From the NCBI RefSeq assembly GCF_014640555.1, contig NZ_BMHE01000004.1:92997-156996 (forward strand): a stretch of 64,000 bases of DNA. Reading direction: 5' to 3'. Under the pieces are notes generated by a model. That model was given only the letters and a program-made list of their open reading frames with translations, searched no databases and was not told the origin of the DNA. Of the stretch, positions 44,646 through 54,218 are shown piece after piece. The DNA is from Paenibacillus marchantiophytorum. GTDB lineage: Bacteria > Bacillota > Bacilli > Paenibacillales > NBRC-103111. The position numbers and the translations under genes were made by a program. How positions within the stretch are numbered: position 1 is the first letter of the stretch; every line of letters starts with the position of its first letter.

Positions 44646-46058
44646 TCAAACGAGAATTGGCGCTTTGACCTCTTCAGGAATAGCTGGCAGGTACGGCTTC
44701 CCTTGCGTCTTTTTTTGAAACTCAGCTTGAGCCAGACTTAACAAGTTCCCTCCATCCGTCAGCAGCTCATAGGTGGATAGTGCCAACAGCTTGGCGGCAT
44801 GATGCATGCCTTTTAATCCGATCGATGAGCCGAAGGCAGCCGTCGCCTGCCAAGTATGCACCTGAACACCAAACGGGGCGCAAGTTGTCATGATTTGACC
44901 CGTTGGGGTAATCCAGGATACATCGCCCACATCGGTAGAGCCCCCGCCGGTAACTGAGCCTGTTGGCTTATAATTAACGAATGCGGTAGGCAGAAGGTCA
45001 TCTTCTGCCAAGCCCAGTTCCTTCTGCCGTTTCTTAGCGTATTGCTGCAAAGAAGGCTCCAGTGTTGCAGCCAATGCACCCGCTAACGCCAAATCTTCCT
45101 CTGTGAACAGAAGTGGCCCCGCTTCATCTTTCTGGTTAAATAGCAGATCATTTAAGGTTTCATTCACATTAAGATCATAAGCGCCGGCTTTAATCTCCCA
45201 GGTAACTTCCGTTTCAGTCATAAGGGCAGCGCCTTGAGCAATCTTGACCTGCCGCTCAAGCAATTCATCAACATGAGCTCGATTCGCTCCACGCAAGTAG
45301 TACCAAACACTCGCCTTGTCTGGAACGATATTAGGCGCTTCACCGCCATTGGTAATGGTGTAATGAATCCGAGAACCGTCAATAACGTGCTCCCGCAAGT
45401 AGTTCGCCCCAATGTTCGTCAACTCAACAGCATCCAGCGCGCTTCGACCCAGATGCGGGGCAGCGCCAGCATGAGCGGCTCTGCCTGTGAAGAAAAACTC
45501 AACCGAAGTAAGCGCCGAACTCGGAATGTTCCACGGGGTGTTGGAATGACCGGGATGCCACGTTAAGGCAGCATCCAGATCATCGAATACGCCAGCGCGT
45601 GCCATGAATGTCTTCCCGGAAAGCACTTCTTCCGCCGGGCAGCCGTAATAGCGAATGGTCCCTGTCAATTTCTCCTCGGCAAGGCGCTCCTTGAGAGCGA
45701 TCACGGCCTCCACACCTGCAGTCCCGAGAAGGTTATGGCCGCACCCGTGACCTGGGCCATTGACAATAAGCGGCTCCCGAACAGAGCTTACCTTCTGGGA
45801 CAGTCCCGGTAAAGCGTCAAATTCGCCCAGAATGCCAATAGTGGGTGAGCCGTAGCCATATTCGGCAACGAAGGCTGTCGGCACGTCACCTACACCTGAC
45901 AGGACAGTAAACCCAGCGTCCCGCAGCACGGAAATTTGCAGTTTGGAAGCAAATGCCTCCGTATACGCGACCTCTGGACGGTTCCATATTTGCAAAGCCT
46001 GGTTCTCGAACGTCTTCTTATTTTCATCCAACCAATCGACCAATTGCTTCTTTCCCAT
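44646..46058 (-). CDS. M20-family amidohydrolase, AbgB-like
   Basis: 470 residues from ATG 46058 (CCGAGGTGATTG upstream). M20D features are visible: LGEFDALPGLSQ, GPGHGCGHNLLGTAGV with metal-binding His, GCPAEEVLSGKTFMA with the catalytic Glu-Glu pair, and TWHPG. A lid/dimerisation domain follows (FTGRAAHAGAAPHLGRSALD). The wording and length are closest to AbgB, which hydrolyses p-aminobenzoyl-glutamate, but relatives deacylate many N-acyl amino acids or cleave dipeptides. It lies between a binding protein and the transporter ATPases, so it probably hydrolyses the imported compound. Confidence 0.88.
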   Translation of the reverse strand: MGKKQLVDWLDENKKTFENQALQIWNRPEVAYTEAFASKLQISVLRDAGFTVLSGVGDVPTAFVAEYGYGSPTIGILGEFDALPGLSQKVSSVREPLIVNGPGHGCGHNLLGTAGVEAVIALKERLAEEKLTGTIRYYGCPAEEVLSGKTFMARAGVFDDLDAALTWHPGHSNTPWNIPSSALTSVEFFFTGRAAHAGAAPHLGRSALDAVELTNIGANYLREHVIDGSRIHYTITNGGEAPNIVPDKASVWYYLRGANRAHVDELLERQVKIAQGAALMTETEVTWEIKAGAYDLNVNETLNDLLFNQKDEAGPLLFTEEDLALAGALAATLEPSLQQYAKKRQKELGLAEDDLLPTAFVNYKPTGSVTGGGSTDVGDVSWITPTGQIMTTCAPFGVQVHTWQATAAFGSSIGLKGMHHAAKLLALSTYELLTDGGNLLSLAQAEFQKKTQGKPYLPAIPEEVKAPILV

Positions 46059-46078
46059 CGACAATCACCTCGGCATCC

Positions 46079-47737
46079 TTATTTCTTCAAATCCCATTGA
46101 TTCACATTGTTAAACATTCCGATATCCAGCGGTTTGCCCACGATCACGTTTTTCGTTACCGCCAGAAGTCGTTTCTCCGAATAAACAGCAATCGACGGCA
46201 AATCCTGATGCAGCGTATCCTGAAGCTTATTATAAATATCCTTGCGCTTGGCCGGATCGGACTCCGTCTCTCCTTTCGTAATCAATTCATCGGCAATCGG
46301 GTTTTTGTACTTCGTGATATTGCTCGCATTATCGCTTTTGAACCCGGTAAAGTAAGAGCTCGGCTCGATATAGAAATCACGCGTAAAAATAGTGATATCG
46401 TATTCGCCTTTGCGCACCTTCTGAATTAATGTCGCGAAATCAAATTTCTGGACGTCCACTTTGAGCCCAACAGCCGTTAAATTTTGCGCCAGAATATCAG
46501 CTGCTTGCTCTCGAATTTTGTTGCCCACAGGAATTAGGAATTGAATCGGCTTGCTTGTGTCCCATTTGGCTTCTTGAAGCAGCTTCTTCGCTTTGTCAGG
46601 ATCATAGGTATATTTCGGAATATCTTTGTTGTAGTAAGGGTGGTAGCTCGGAATGCCGCCATCAATAATTTCCCCTTGCCCTTTGAGCAGTTGATCGACA
46701 ATCAGATTCCGGTTGAGGGCATAGGCAATGGCCTGACGAACCTTCGGGTCGCTGATTTTTTCAGTGTTAAAAAAAATCTCCGGTGGAACAGAGGGGTTGC
46801 CCGATACAAGCTCTACATTAGGGAAACCTTTCACCTTCTCATAATCGGTAATCGGAATAAGTCCAACAGGCACGGAATTCAGCTGAATTTCACCAGTTTG
46901 CAGTTGGGCAACCAGATTGGTCGCAGGCAGAACTTTAATGAATATTTTATCCAGTTTGGCGACATCGCGATAATAGTTCGTGTTTTTAACAACTTCTACA
47001 TACTGCCCCTTCACAAAATTAGTGAACTTGAACGCGCCAATGGTCACATCAGGTTTCTGGAAATAGGGATGAGTTGCCAACTGCTCTGGAGCTACATTTT
47101 TCAGAACATGCTGAGGCAGGAAGAACACCTTGGTTCCGAAACGCTCTTTGAAAATAAGGGGATCCACAGGTGTCTTTGTTTTTATTTCAAAAGTCTTCTC
47201 ATCGATGATCTTCAGCCCGCTGATTTCTGTTTTTCCTTCCACGAGCTTCCCCGCTTCGTTCACGCCTTCAATAAAATTCAACTTGAAATTCGTTTCTACT
47301 TTGGGATGCAAAGCGGTTTGCAGGGTAAAGGCAACATCGGCCGTCGTGAAAGGCTTCCCGTCATTCCATTTGGCTGCGGGGTCCAGCTTAACCGTGAACG
47401 TTTGATTGTCCTTGGTTTCAACCGATTTGGCCAACTTGGGCAAGAATTCAAACTTTTCATTCAGATCGAGCAATGAATCATTAATTAGCGCAATGACGTT
47501 ATCCGAAGCGGAATCGCCTTGGTCATTGATCTGATTTACCGTAATCGGAGCGTTGACGATACCCACATACACTGCCTTTCCTCCCTGAGTTTGAGGGGAA
47601 TCGGATGCTTTGGTTGTCGTTGCAGGAGCTGATGATGCTGATGGCGATGGTGTAGGCCCGGAAGCGCCACAAGCGGAGATCACCAGCATGAGTGCAAGCA
47701 GTACATACAGCAGGGTGTTGCGATGAACAGATTTCAT
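46079..47737 (-). CDS. Peptide-type ABC substrate-binding lipoprotein 1
   Basis: 552 residues from ATG 47737 (TGAGGAGGTTTATTCGA upstream). Lipoprotein signal MKSVHRNTLLYVLLALMLVI with lipobox ISAC. SBP family 5 core: FVKLDPAAKWNDGKPFTTAD-type region at about 115-140, VRQAIAYALNRNLIV, and YKNPIADELITKGE. A close paralogue (48048-49688) lies divergently, with nearly the same C-terminus (VGKPLDIGMFNNVNQWDLKK here, VGKPLRLGMFNNVNEWDLK there). Captures the substrate outside the membrane. Confidence 0.93.
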   Translation of the reverse strand: MKSVHRNTLLYVLLALMLVISACGASGPTPSPSASSAPATTTKASDSPQTQGGKAVYVGIVNAPITVNQINDQGDSASDNVIALINDSLLDLNEKFEFLPKLAKSVETKDNQTFTVKLDPAAKWNDGKPFTTADVAFTLQTALHPKVETNFKLNFIEGVNEAGKLVEGKTEISGLKIIDEKTFEIKTKTPVDPLIFKERFGTKVFFLPQHVLKNVAPEQLATHPYFQKPDVTIGAFKFTNFVKGQYVEVVKNTNYYRDVAKLDKIFIKVLPATNLVAQLQTGEIQLNSVPVGLIPITDYEKVKGFPNVELVSGNPSVPPEIFFNTEKISDPKVRQAIAYALNRNLIVDQLLKGQGEIIDGGIPSYHPYYNKDIPKYTYDPDKAKKLLQEAKWDTSKPIQFLIPVGNKIREQAADILAQNLTAVGLKVDVQKFDFATLIQKVRKGEYDITIFTRDFYIEPSSYFTGFKSDNASNITKYKNPIADELITKGETESDPAKRKDIYNKLQDTLHQDLPSIAVYSEKRLLAVTKNVIVGKPLDIGMFNNVNQWDLKK

Positions 47738-48047
47738 TCGAATAAACCTCCTCATAATTGATTAATCCTATAAACGAAGTGTGAATTATGTCCCTTAATT
47801 TACCACTGCCGATTTACAACTGTCTAATAGAAGTTTTCTATCCAGAATTTGGTATTGTTCGGATTGATTATTAGGTTTGGAACAATATAAATCATTAGAA
47901 TTTTGATATTGGATATTGAAATTAGAGTTCTCTATACTTTGGGAATGATTAATATCTACTATTTCAGTTGGAATAGTACGAATAGTCAAAATAAAGAAAA
48001 ACGGCTGCAACGAACAGCCGCTGTTCAAACATATGGAGGGATATATT
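47738..48047. other. Divergent intergenic control region of the split transporter
   Basis: 310 AT-rich bases between two divergent binding-protein genes. On the plus strand TTGGAT (47909-47914), 18-bp spacer, TATACT (47933-47938) is a plausible promoter. A CGGCTG...CAGCCG hairpin (48002-48020) sits just before the RBS GGAGGG. A shared regulatory site is expected, but I find no box that I can name (no S-box or T-box). Confidence 0.5.
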
Positions 48048-49688
48048 TTGTCAATTCAACGTACACACCGCAATGCTATGCTTTTCCTATTGGCAACACT
48101 GCTGCTCATTCTTGCAGCCTGCAGCTCGCAGACTACTGGAACGACAACGAGCGAGACCTCTCCGAAGCCTACAGGCACAAGTTCAGAAGGCCAAAAAATC
48201 ATTTACATTCCAACCTTTAGTCCAACGCTAACGGTAAGCCCCATTAATAATCAGGGCAGTGGGGCATCAACTATTGTCATCAGTCTCTTTAACGACCCTT
48301 TGTACGATCTGAATGATAACCTCGAATTTGTACCGAAGCTGGCCAAATCCATTGAAACCAAAGATAATCAGACATTTATTTTCAAGCTAGACCCTGCTGC
48401 CAAATGGAGCGATGGTCAGCCATTTACGGCGGACGATGTTGCGTTCACATTGCAAACAGCCCTGAATGCAAAGGTGGATACGACCTTTAATTTCAGCTTC
48501 ATTGAAGGCCTGAATGCGGCTGGCAAACTGGATTCGGACAAATCTGCGATCAGCGGCATTAAAGTCATTGACAGTACGACCTTCGAGCTCAAAACGAAGC
48601 AGCCGATCGCTTTGACCGTTCTGCAGGAGCGCTTTGCCAACAAGATCTACTTCATCCCCAAACATATTTTGAAGGATGTGCCCGTGGAACAAATCAATGC
48701 TCACCCTTACTTTCAAAACCCTGAAGTGACGATCGGTCCGTTCAAATTCGTCAAGTTTGTCAAAGGCGCTTACGTTGAGGTAGCGAAGAACACCTCCTAC
48801 TATCGTGGCGTGCCTAAACTGGACAAAATATTTTTCAAAGATGTTGCGGCTGAAACGATATTGCCGCAGTTGCAGACGGGCGAGCTGCATATGAATACTT
48901 TGCCATTTGGCACAATTCCTATCACTGAGCTGGAGAAAGTGAAAGCTTTGCCTAATTTTGACGTATCCGTTTCCGAATCCGCTGAGCCGCTTGTTGCTTT
49001 TTTCAATACCGAAACCGTGCCTCTGAAAGTTAGGCAGGCTATCCCGTACGCGCTCAATCGGGAGCTTCTCGTCAGCCAACTGCTGAAAGGACAAGGCAGT
49101 GTTGTCGATGGCCCTATACCCGCCAACCATCCTAACTACAACAAACGAATTGAGTTGTTTACCTACCAGCCGGACAAGGCAAAAGCTTTGCTAAAAGAAT
49201 CGAATTGGGACGTCAACAAACCCCTCCGCGTCTTAATTCCTACAGGTAACGCCATCCGCCAGCATGCATCCGAGTTATTGGTGGAAAATCTGGAGAAATC
49301 CGGTTTCAAGGTGCAAGCGGAGAAATACGACTATCCTTCCTTGATCGCCAAGGTACGCAAATTTGATTATGATATCGCGATTTACAATACAAGTTTCTTT
49401 ATCGACCCAAGCTCTTACTTCTCGAATTTAAAAAGCGACAGCGCCAATAACTATACGCGCTACAAAAATCCGCAAGCAGATGAATTAATTACCCTTGGGG
49501 AATCCGAAACAGATCCCGCTAAACGAAAGGTTATCTACGATCAGTTGCAGGAGATCCACCATACCGATCTTCCTCACCTTAGTCTCTATACGGAGAAGAA
49601 AATTGCAGCCGTTTCTAAGAAGGTTCTTGTTGGTAAACCTCTGCGACTAGGGATGTTCAACAATGTCAATGAATGGGATTTAAAATAG
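48048..49688 (+). CDS. Peptide-type ABC substrate-binding lipoprotein 2
   Basis: 546 residues from TTG 48048 (GGAGGG 7 bases upstream; the ATG at 48033 overlaps that RBS). Lipoprotein signal MSIQRTHRNAMLFLLATLLL with lipobox LAAC. SBP family 5 core with FKLDPAAKWSDGQPFTADDV and VRQAIPYALNRELLV. Clearly paralogous to the divergent binding protein over the full length. First gene of the plus operon, 12 bases before the flavin monooxygenase gene. Confidence 0.93.
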   Translation: MSIQRTHRNAMLFLLATLLLILAACSSQTTGTTTSETSPKPTGTSSEGQKIIYIPTFSPTLTVSPINNQGSGASTIVISLFNDPLYDLNDNLEFVPKLAKSIETKDNQTFIFKLDPAAKWSDGQPFTADDVAFTLQTALNAKVDTTFNFSFIEGLNAAGKLDSDKSAISGIKVIDSTTFELKTKQPIALTVLQERFANKIYFIPKHILKDVPVEQINAHPYFQNPEVTIGPFKFVKFVKGAYVEVAKNTSYYRGVPKLDKIFFKDVAAETILPQLQTGELHMNTLPFGTIPITELEKVKALPNFDVSVSESAEPLVAFFNTETVPLKVRQAIPYALNRELLVSQLLKGQGSVVDGPIPANHPNYNKRIELFTYQPDKAKALLKESNWDVNKPLRVLIPTGNAIRQHASELLVENLEKSGFKVQAEKYDYPSLIAKVRKFDYDIAIYNTSFFIDPSSYFSNLKSDSANNYTRYKNPQADELITLGESETDPAKRKVIYDQLQEIHHTDLPHLSLYTEKKIAAVSKKVLVGKPLRLGMFNNVNEWDLK

Positions 49689-49700
49689 GAGGAAGCCCTT

Positions 49701-50810
49701 ATGAGCAGCAATGTCGTCCAACCTCTTGCCAAAGAATTTGAATTTGGCGTTTACACCTTTGGGGATTTGCTTGCAGACCCCGTATCCAGACAGAAAAGAA
49801 GCCCTGCGAGAAGATTACAGGATATCATCGCGGCAGCCAAGCTTGCCGACGAGGTTGGTCTTGATGTATTCGGGCTTGGCGAGCACCATAAACCTGATTT
49901 CGCGATCTCCTCTCCCGCCGTCGTGTTAGCGGCTATCGCGCAAGTGACCCAGCGCATCAAGTTAACGAGCATGACAACCGTTCTTAGCATCCTGGATCCT
50001 GTCCGCGTATTCGAGGATTATGCAACGGTTGACCTGCTGTCAGCCGGCCGCGCCGAAATCGTCGCAGGTCGCGGTGCCAAAAATTCGCTGGATGCTTACG
50101 ACTTATTCGGCTACGATCTTGCCAGCTATGAAACCCTTTTCGATGAAAAGATCGATCTGCTGCTGCAATGTGTGGAGAATGAAAACGTAACTTGGAAGGG
50201 GCAATTCCGTTCTGGCCTCACGAATGCTGCCATCGTTCCCCGCCCTCTTCAGAAGGGATTGCCCGTATGGTTGGGTATGGGCGGTACCTTAGAGAGCGCT
50301 GTAAGGGCGGGCAAGCTAGGCAGAGGAGCCCTGTTTGCCTTGCTCACAGGCGATCCAGCAAGGCTTAAATCCATGGCAGAGGCATACAGACAAGCCGGAC
50401 TGCAAGCGGGGCACGATGCTTCCAGATTGCCCATAGCGGTTGCAAGCCACGGCTGCATCGCTTCGGAACCTGGGCAGGCATGGCGAGAATTCTCTCGCTA
50501 TTATGAGAATTATGTGGGGCGCTTTCTGCCCAAAATTAATGAGGGCATCCCTCATATTGACCCGGCTAAAGTAACAGCCCCGCAGGAGGGGCTTGCGGTA
50601 GGAACGCCTGAACAGATTGCGGAGAAAATCTTGTTTCAGCATGAGCTGATCGGACATAACCGCTTTATTCTACAAGTCGACATCGGCGAGCTTCCCTACG
50701 AGAACGTGGCCACGACAATCCAATTGCTGGCGACCGAAGTAGCCCCTATCGTTCGCCGAGAAATAGCCCGCAAGAAAAGCAAAGGAATTGAGGAAGTTTC
50801 CACATACTGA
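49701..50810 (+). CDS. LLM-class flavin-dependent monooxygenase
   Basis: 369 residues, ATG after TAGGAGGAAGCCC. The luciferase-like TIM barrel shows FEFGVYTFGDLLADP, GLDVFGLGEHHKPDFAISSP, LTSMTTVLSILDPVRVFEDY, AGRAEIVAGRGAKN and the late AVGTPEQIAEKILFQHEL. This group uses FMNH2 from a separate reductase and oxygen to insert oxygen, often cleaving C-S or C-N bonds in scavenging pathways. No flavin reductase is in the operon. It sits between a binding protein and a permease, implying that the imported compound is oxidised. Confidence 0.9.
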   Translation: MSSNVVQPLAKEFEFGVYTFGDLLADPVSRQKRSPARRLQDIIAAAKLADEVGLDVFGLGEHHKPDFAISSPAVVLAAIAQVTQRIKLTSMTTVLSILDPVRVFEDYATVDLLSAGRAEIVAGRGAKNSLDAYDLFGYDLASYETLFDEKIDLLLQCVENENVTWKGQFRSGLTNAAIVPRPLQKGLPVWLGMGGTLESAVRAGKLGRGALFALLTGDPARLKSMAEAYRQAGLQAGHDASRLPIAVASHGCIASEPGQAWREFSRYYENYVGRFLPKINEGIPHIDPAKVTAPQEGLAVGTPEQIAEKILFQHELIGHNRFILQVDIGELPYENVATTIQLLATEVAPIVRREIARKKSKGIEEVSTY

Positions 50811-50837
50811 TCGGCAATACTTATGGAGGTAAATCCT

Positions 50838-51791
50838 ATGGCACCGTATATTGTTCGTCGTCTCCTCATATCCTTGCTGGTCTTGCTAGGCATAACGATC
50901 CTTAATTTTATTATCATTAATTTGGCCCCTGGGAATCCAGTTGAGCTGTTCATCGACCCTGATACACCCAGGGAGCTCATTCAAGCGCGGAAAGAACTGC
51001 TAGGACTGAATGCCCCGCTCTTCACGCAATATATCAAATGGTTAGGCGCCTTGCTGCAGGGGAATCTGGGCTACTCATTCAGCTCCCACGCGCCTGTCCT
51101 CCATATCATCGCAGAACGGTTGGGTCCTACGCTGCTGCTAGCCGCTGCCTCCTTGCTATTCGGGCTCCTTATTGCCATCCCCATCGGTATTCTAAGCGCC
51201 TTGAAGCAAAATACGAAATTTGATTACTTAATGACCGGCTTTTCCTTCATCAGCGTCTCTGTTCCGCAATTTTTCTTAAGTTTAACCCTCATCTACGTCA
51301 TCGCAGTCAAACTCCATCTTCTGCCAACTGGCGGCATGGTGACTTTGGGTTATGAGGGGGACTTACGGGATCGGCTCATTCATTTGGTGCTCCCCGTGCT
51401 TGTACTTGGCAGCGTCGTCGCCGGCAAGAAAGTGCGCTATATACGCTCCAGCATGCTCGAAGTCTTGAAACAAGATTATATGCGCACCGCGCATGCCAAA
51501 GGGCTGCATGCCTTCGTTGTAATCAACAAACACGCGCTGCGCAATGCTTTGGTTCCAATTATTACCGTCATCGCGGCCGAAATTCCTATTTTGCTCGGTG
51601 GAAGCATTGTGATTGAACAAATATTCCAATGGCCAGGCATTGGCAGACTAACGTTCTTATCCATTCTTTCCCGGGATTATCCTATCTTAATGGGACTCAA
51701 TCTCGTGGCTGCTATCATCGTGCTTCTAACTAATCTCCTCACGGATATTCTGTATTCGCTGGCCGACCCCCGGATTAAATATGACAGTTAG
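50838..51791 (+). CDS. Dipeptide/oligopeptide ABC permease, DppB/OppB type
   Basis: 317 residues from ATG 50838 (ATGGAGGTAAATCC upstream). Typical DppB opening MAPYIVRRLLISLLVLLGIT, LAPGNPVELFIDPD, ATPase-contact loop near DYMRTAHAKGLHAFVVINKH, and the ending NLLTDILYSLADPRIKY. Six membrane helices. It has no DppC partner in its own operon; the only DppC-type gene is on the opposite strand 8 kb away. Followed by a strong terminator. Confidence 0.94.
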   Translation: MAPYIVRRLLISLLVLLGITILNFIIINLAPGNPVELFIDPDTPRELIQARKELLGLNAPLFTQYIKWLGALLQGNLGYSFSSHAPVLHIIAERLGPTLLLAAASLLFGLLIAIPIGILSALKQNTKFDYLMTGFSFISVSVPQFFLSLTLIYVIAVKLHLLPTGGMVTLGYEGDLRDRLIHLVLPVLVLGSVVAGKKVRYIRSSMLEVLKQDYMRTAHAKGLHAFVVINKHALRNALVPIITVIAAEIPILLGGSIVIEQIFQWPGIGRLTFLSILSRDYPILMGLNLVAAIIVLLTNLLTDILYSLADPRIKYDS

Positions 51792-51807
51792 TCAGTTCTT
51801 CAAAACC

Positions 51808-51854
51808 AAAAGGCCTCCAAAACCACTGGACAAGTGGAATTGGAGGCCTTTTTA
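51808..51854. terminator. Terminator after the DppB-type gene
   Basis: 13-bp stem AAAAGGCCTCCAA / TTGGAGGCCTTTT with an inner CCACT / AGTGG helix and five T. Also usable by the convergent MMPL gene. Confidence 0.9.
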
Positions 51855-51866
51855 GGTAGGCTTAGC

Positions 51867-54089
51867 TTACTTCTGCAAACTGTTCTGCGGTTGTTGTTTG
51901 ATTTTACCAGGCCAGAAAGACAAATCTCCCAGCAGCATGGTAATCGAAGGCACAAGGAATGGCCTTACAATAAAAGTATCCAGAATAACGCCAATGGCGC
52001 AAATGACACCAAATTGGACCAGCACTTGAATGGGCAATGAGGCCAATACAGCAAAGGTTCCTGCCAGAATAAGTCCCGCTGATGTAATGACGCTGCTCGT
52101 CGTACTGACACCAAGCCGGATAGCATCCCTGAGCTTCAATCGATTTCGTTCCTGCCAAATGCTTGATACCATAAATATATTGTAATCCTCCCCCAAAGCC
52201 ACGAGGAATACGAATGCATAGAGCGGGATTAATCCTTGGATGGCCGAAGTATCCATGAAATAGTGGAGAATGAGCCACCCTGCTCCCAAAGCAGAGAAGT
52301 ACGAAAGCAGGACCGTAGCAATGAGATAGACCATCGCGACAATCGAGCGCAAATAGATAAGCAGCAGTAAGGCAATGACGATGATAACAACCGGAATAAC
52401 AATGTACGTGTCGCGTTCTACAACACTTTTAGTGTCATATTGCGTGGCGGTTTCACCGCCTACCCAGACTTGCGGCTTCGACAATCCCGCTTCTTGCAGC
52501 TTCTGTTCCGTTGTTGAACGGATTTCTGGAATGCGATCAATCGATGTGAGCGCATAGGGATCTTCTTTAAAGATCAGTTCATAGGCTTTGTATGCGGCAT
52601 CCTTTTTACTGTCTACGGGCTTAGAAACAGACTCTACATAGGGAAGCTTCGATAGGGCTCCCTGCACATCCGCTGCTTTCCCCTCAGTGTTGACAATGAT
52701 TTTCACCGGAGCAAGCGAGCCTGGCGAAACATGCTCGGAAAGCAGCGTAAATCCTTCGCGAGACGGCATGGTTGATGGGAAAGATTCCAAAATGTTATAC
52801 GTAAATTTAATCTGCGGTGCAAAAGCGGCAAGCGCAATTAGAATAATTAGACTGACTGCAAGAACGCTTTTAGGTTTCTCTGTGACGATGTGTCCCAGTG
52901 CAGCACTCATCTTGCCGACCGGCTTCTGCACACGAATCTTCCTCCCTTTGCGAGCTTCTTTCTCAGCACGCATTTCAGGCGTCAACGGAATAAACGGGAA
53001 GAAGGAAACGCGCCCTATAATAGCGAGCAAAGCAGGAACCAGGGTTAAACTGGCTACAGCCATAATGAAAATAGCTACGCTGAACGGGATCGCAAAGCGA
53101 TGATTGGACCCGTAATGGGCAAAAAGCAAAGCAAGCAATGAAACGATAACCGTTAAGCCGCTCATCCCTATGGCCCCTGTAGCGCCTCCGAAAGAGACGC
53201 GCAGCGCTGCGTACTTGTCTTTCTCTTCCAATAAAGCTTGCCGATATCTGGCCACAAAGAAAAGGCAATAGTCTGTTCCAGCGCCGAACAATAACACGGT
53301 CATAATCGAAATCGATTGCGCGTCTACAGTAATCCAGCCTTGTTTGGCCAGAAAGCCAAGAATCGGCGAAATGATGCCATAGGCAAAACCCACCCCAACC
53401 AGAGGAATGATAGCGAGAATTGGGGAACGATATAAGACGATCAACAGGATCAGCACGAGAAGAACCGTAGCTAGAAGCAGGGCAAAGTCAGCCCCTTTGA
53501 ACAAGGCGGTAGCATCCGTTTGAATACCGACAGGGCCGGTAATCCGGGCATGCAGTCCTGCTTCGTCACCTTTAAGGGCGAACGGATCGCTTCCCAGCTG
53601 ATTTGCTGCTGTTTCTTGCAGTTTCTTCAAGTCCGCTTGCAGCACGTCGGTTTCTGTCCCTTCGTTAAAGGAAATCGGCAGAACCAATAAAGTGCCATCT
53701 TTCGAAAGCATCGCTTTCACAGCTTGCGCAGGCATTTGGTGCAGCGGCGGCAAGCCTTTTTGTGCAGTGAGTGGCGTATCCGTCAACTGTTTCGCAATCT
53801 TCTGGATGGCGGCGATGTCCGGATCTGTTAATCCTGCTGCCCGGTACCAGACGACCAATGCAGGTACGCCTTCATCGCTTGGGAATTGCGCGCGCATCGT
53901 ATCGCTCGCTTGAAGCGACGCAGAGTCGATAGGCAGCTTACTGGCACCATTATTTTCTTGTGAATTGACGTTAGGCAAAAAGACAGATAAAATTCCAGTT
54001 AGTAAAACCCAAACGATCAAAGTAATCCATTTGCTGCGACGACCGGCTACGATCGCTCCCAGCTTGCTGAATAGCGGATTCTCATGCAT
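51867..54089 (-). CDS. MMPL-family (RND-type) transporter
   Basis: 740 residues from ATG 54089 (GGGGAGAG upstream). Twelve membrane helices in two repeats, with extracytoplasmic loops after helices 1 and 7. Signature blocks are FGAGTDYCLFFVARYR in the first half and VALGEDYNIFMVSSIWQERN in the second, the MMPL proton-relay Asp-Tyr regions. Similar to Bacillus YdfJ and mycobacterial lipid exporters. It probably exports a lipid or hydrophobic compound. A TetR regulator lies divergently with an AT-rich palindrome between. Confidence 0.9.
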   Translation of the reverse strand: MHENPLFSKLGAIVAGRRSKWITLIVWVLLTGILSVFLPNVNSQENNGASKLPIDSASLQASDTMRAQFPSDEGVPALVVWYRAAGLTDPDIAAIQKIAKQLTDTPLTAQKGLPPLHQMPAQAVKAMLSKDGTLLVLPISFNEGTETDVLQADLKKLQETAANQLGSDPFALKGDEAGLHARITGPVGIQTDATALFKGADFALLLATVLLVLILLIVLYRSPILAIIPLVGVGFAYGIISPILGFLAKQGWITVDAQSISIMTVLLFGAGTDYCLFFVARYRQALLEEKDKYAALRVSFGGATGAIGMSGLTVIVSLLALLFAHYGSNHRFAIPFSVAIFIMAVASLTLVPALLAIIGRVSFFPFIPLTPEMRAEKEARKGRKIRVQKPVGKMSAALGHIVTEKPKSVLAVSLIILIALAAFAPQIKFTYNILESFPSTMPSREGFTLLSEHVSPGSLAPVKIIVNTEGKAADVQGALSKLPYVESVSKPVDSKKDAAYKAYELIFKEDPYALTSIDRIPEIRSTTEQKLQEAGLSKPQVWVGGETATQYDTKSVVERDTYIVIPVVIIVIALLLLIYLRSIVAMVYLIATVLLSYFSALGAGWLILHYFMDTSAIQGLIPLYAFVFLVALGEDYNIFMVSSIWQERNRLKLRDAIRLGVSTTSSVITSAGLILAGTFAVLASLPIQVLVQFGVICAIGVILDTFIVRPFLVPSITMLLGDLSFWPGKIKQQPQNSLQK

Positions 54090-54146
54090 ATTGGAACATC
54101 TCTCCCCGTACTTATTTGACGTGATATGGTTATTTTGAAGCACGCA

Positions 54147-54177
54147 ATTAATTATATATACTATATAGTTAATTAAT
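54147..54177. promoter_or_regulatory. Palindromic candidate TetR operator
   Basis: 31-bp imperfect palindrome with ATTAATTA and TAATTAAT arms around TATATACTATATA, between the divergent MMPL and TetR genes. It overlaps the likely promoter region of both. Confidence 0.6.
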
Positions 54178-54218
54178 CAACATCTTTTTTATTTTCATTT
54201 TTTTCAGGAGTGATTGCT

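Noticed and set aside
46541..47476. 311-codon ORF on the plus strand opposite binding protein 1
   Set aside because: It lies wholly antisense to a convincing lipoprotein gene, has no RBS and no recognisable protein character; a similar antisense ORF occurs opposite the paralogue at 48387-49130, as expected from shared codon bias.
47738..48047. SAM (S-box) riboswitch in the divergent transporter region
   Set aside because: The region lacks the aptamer core; only an AT-rich sequence and one small hairpin are visible, so the sulfur link rests on gene families alone.
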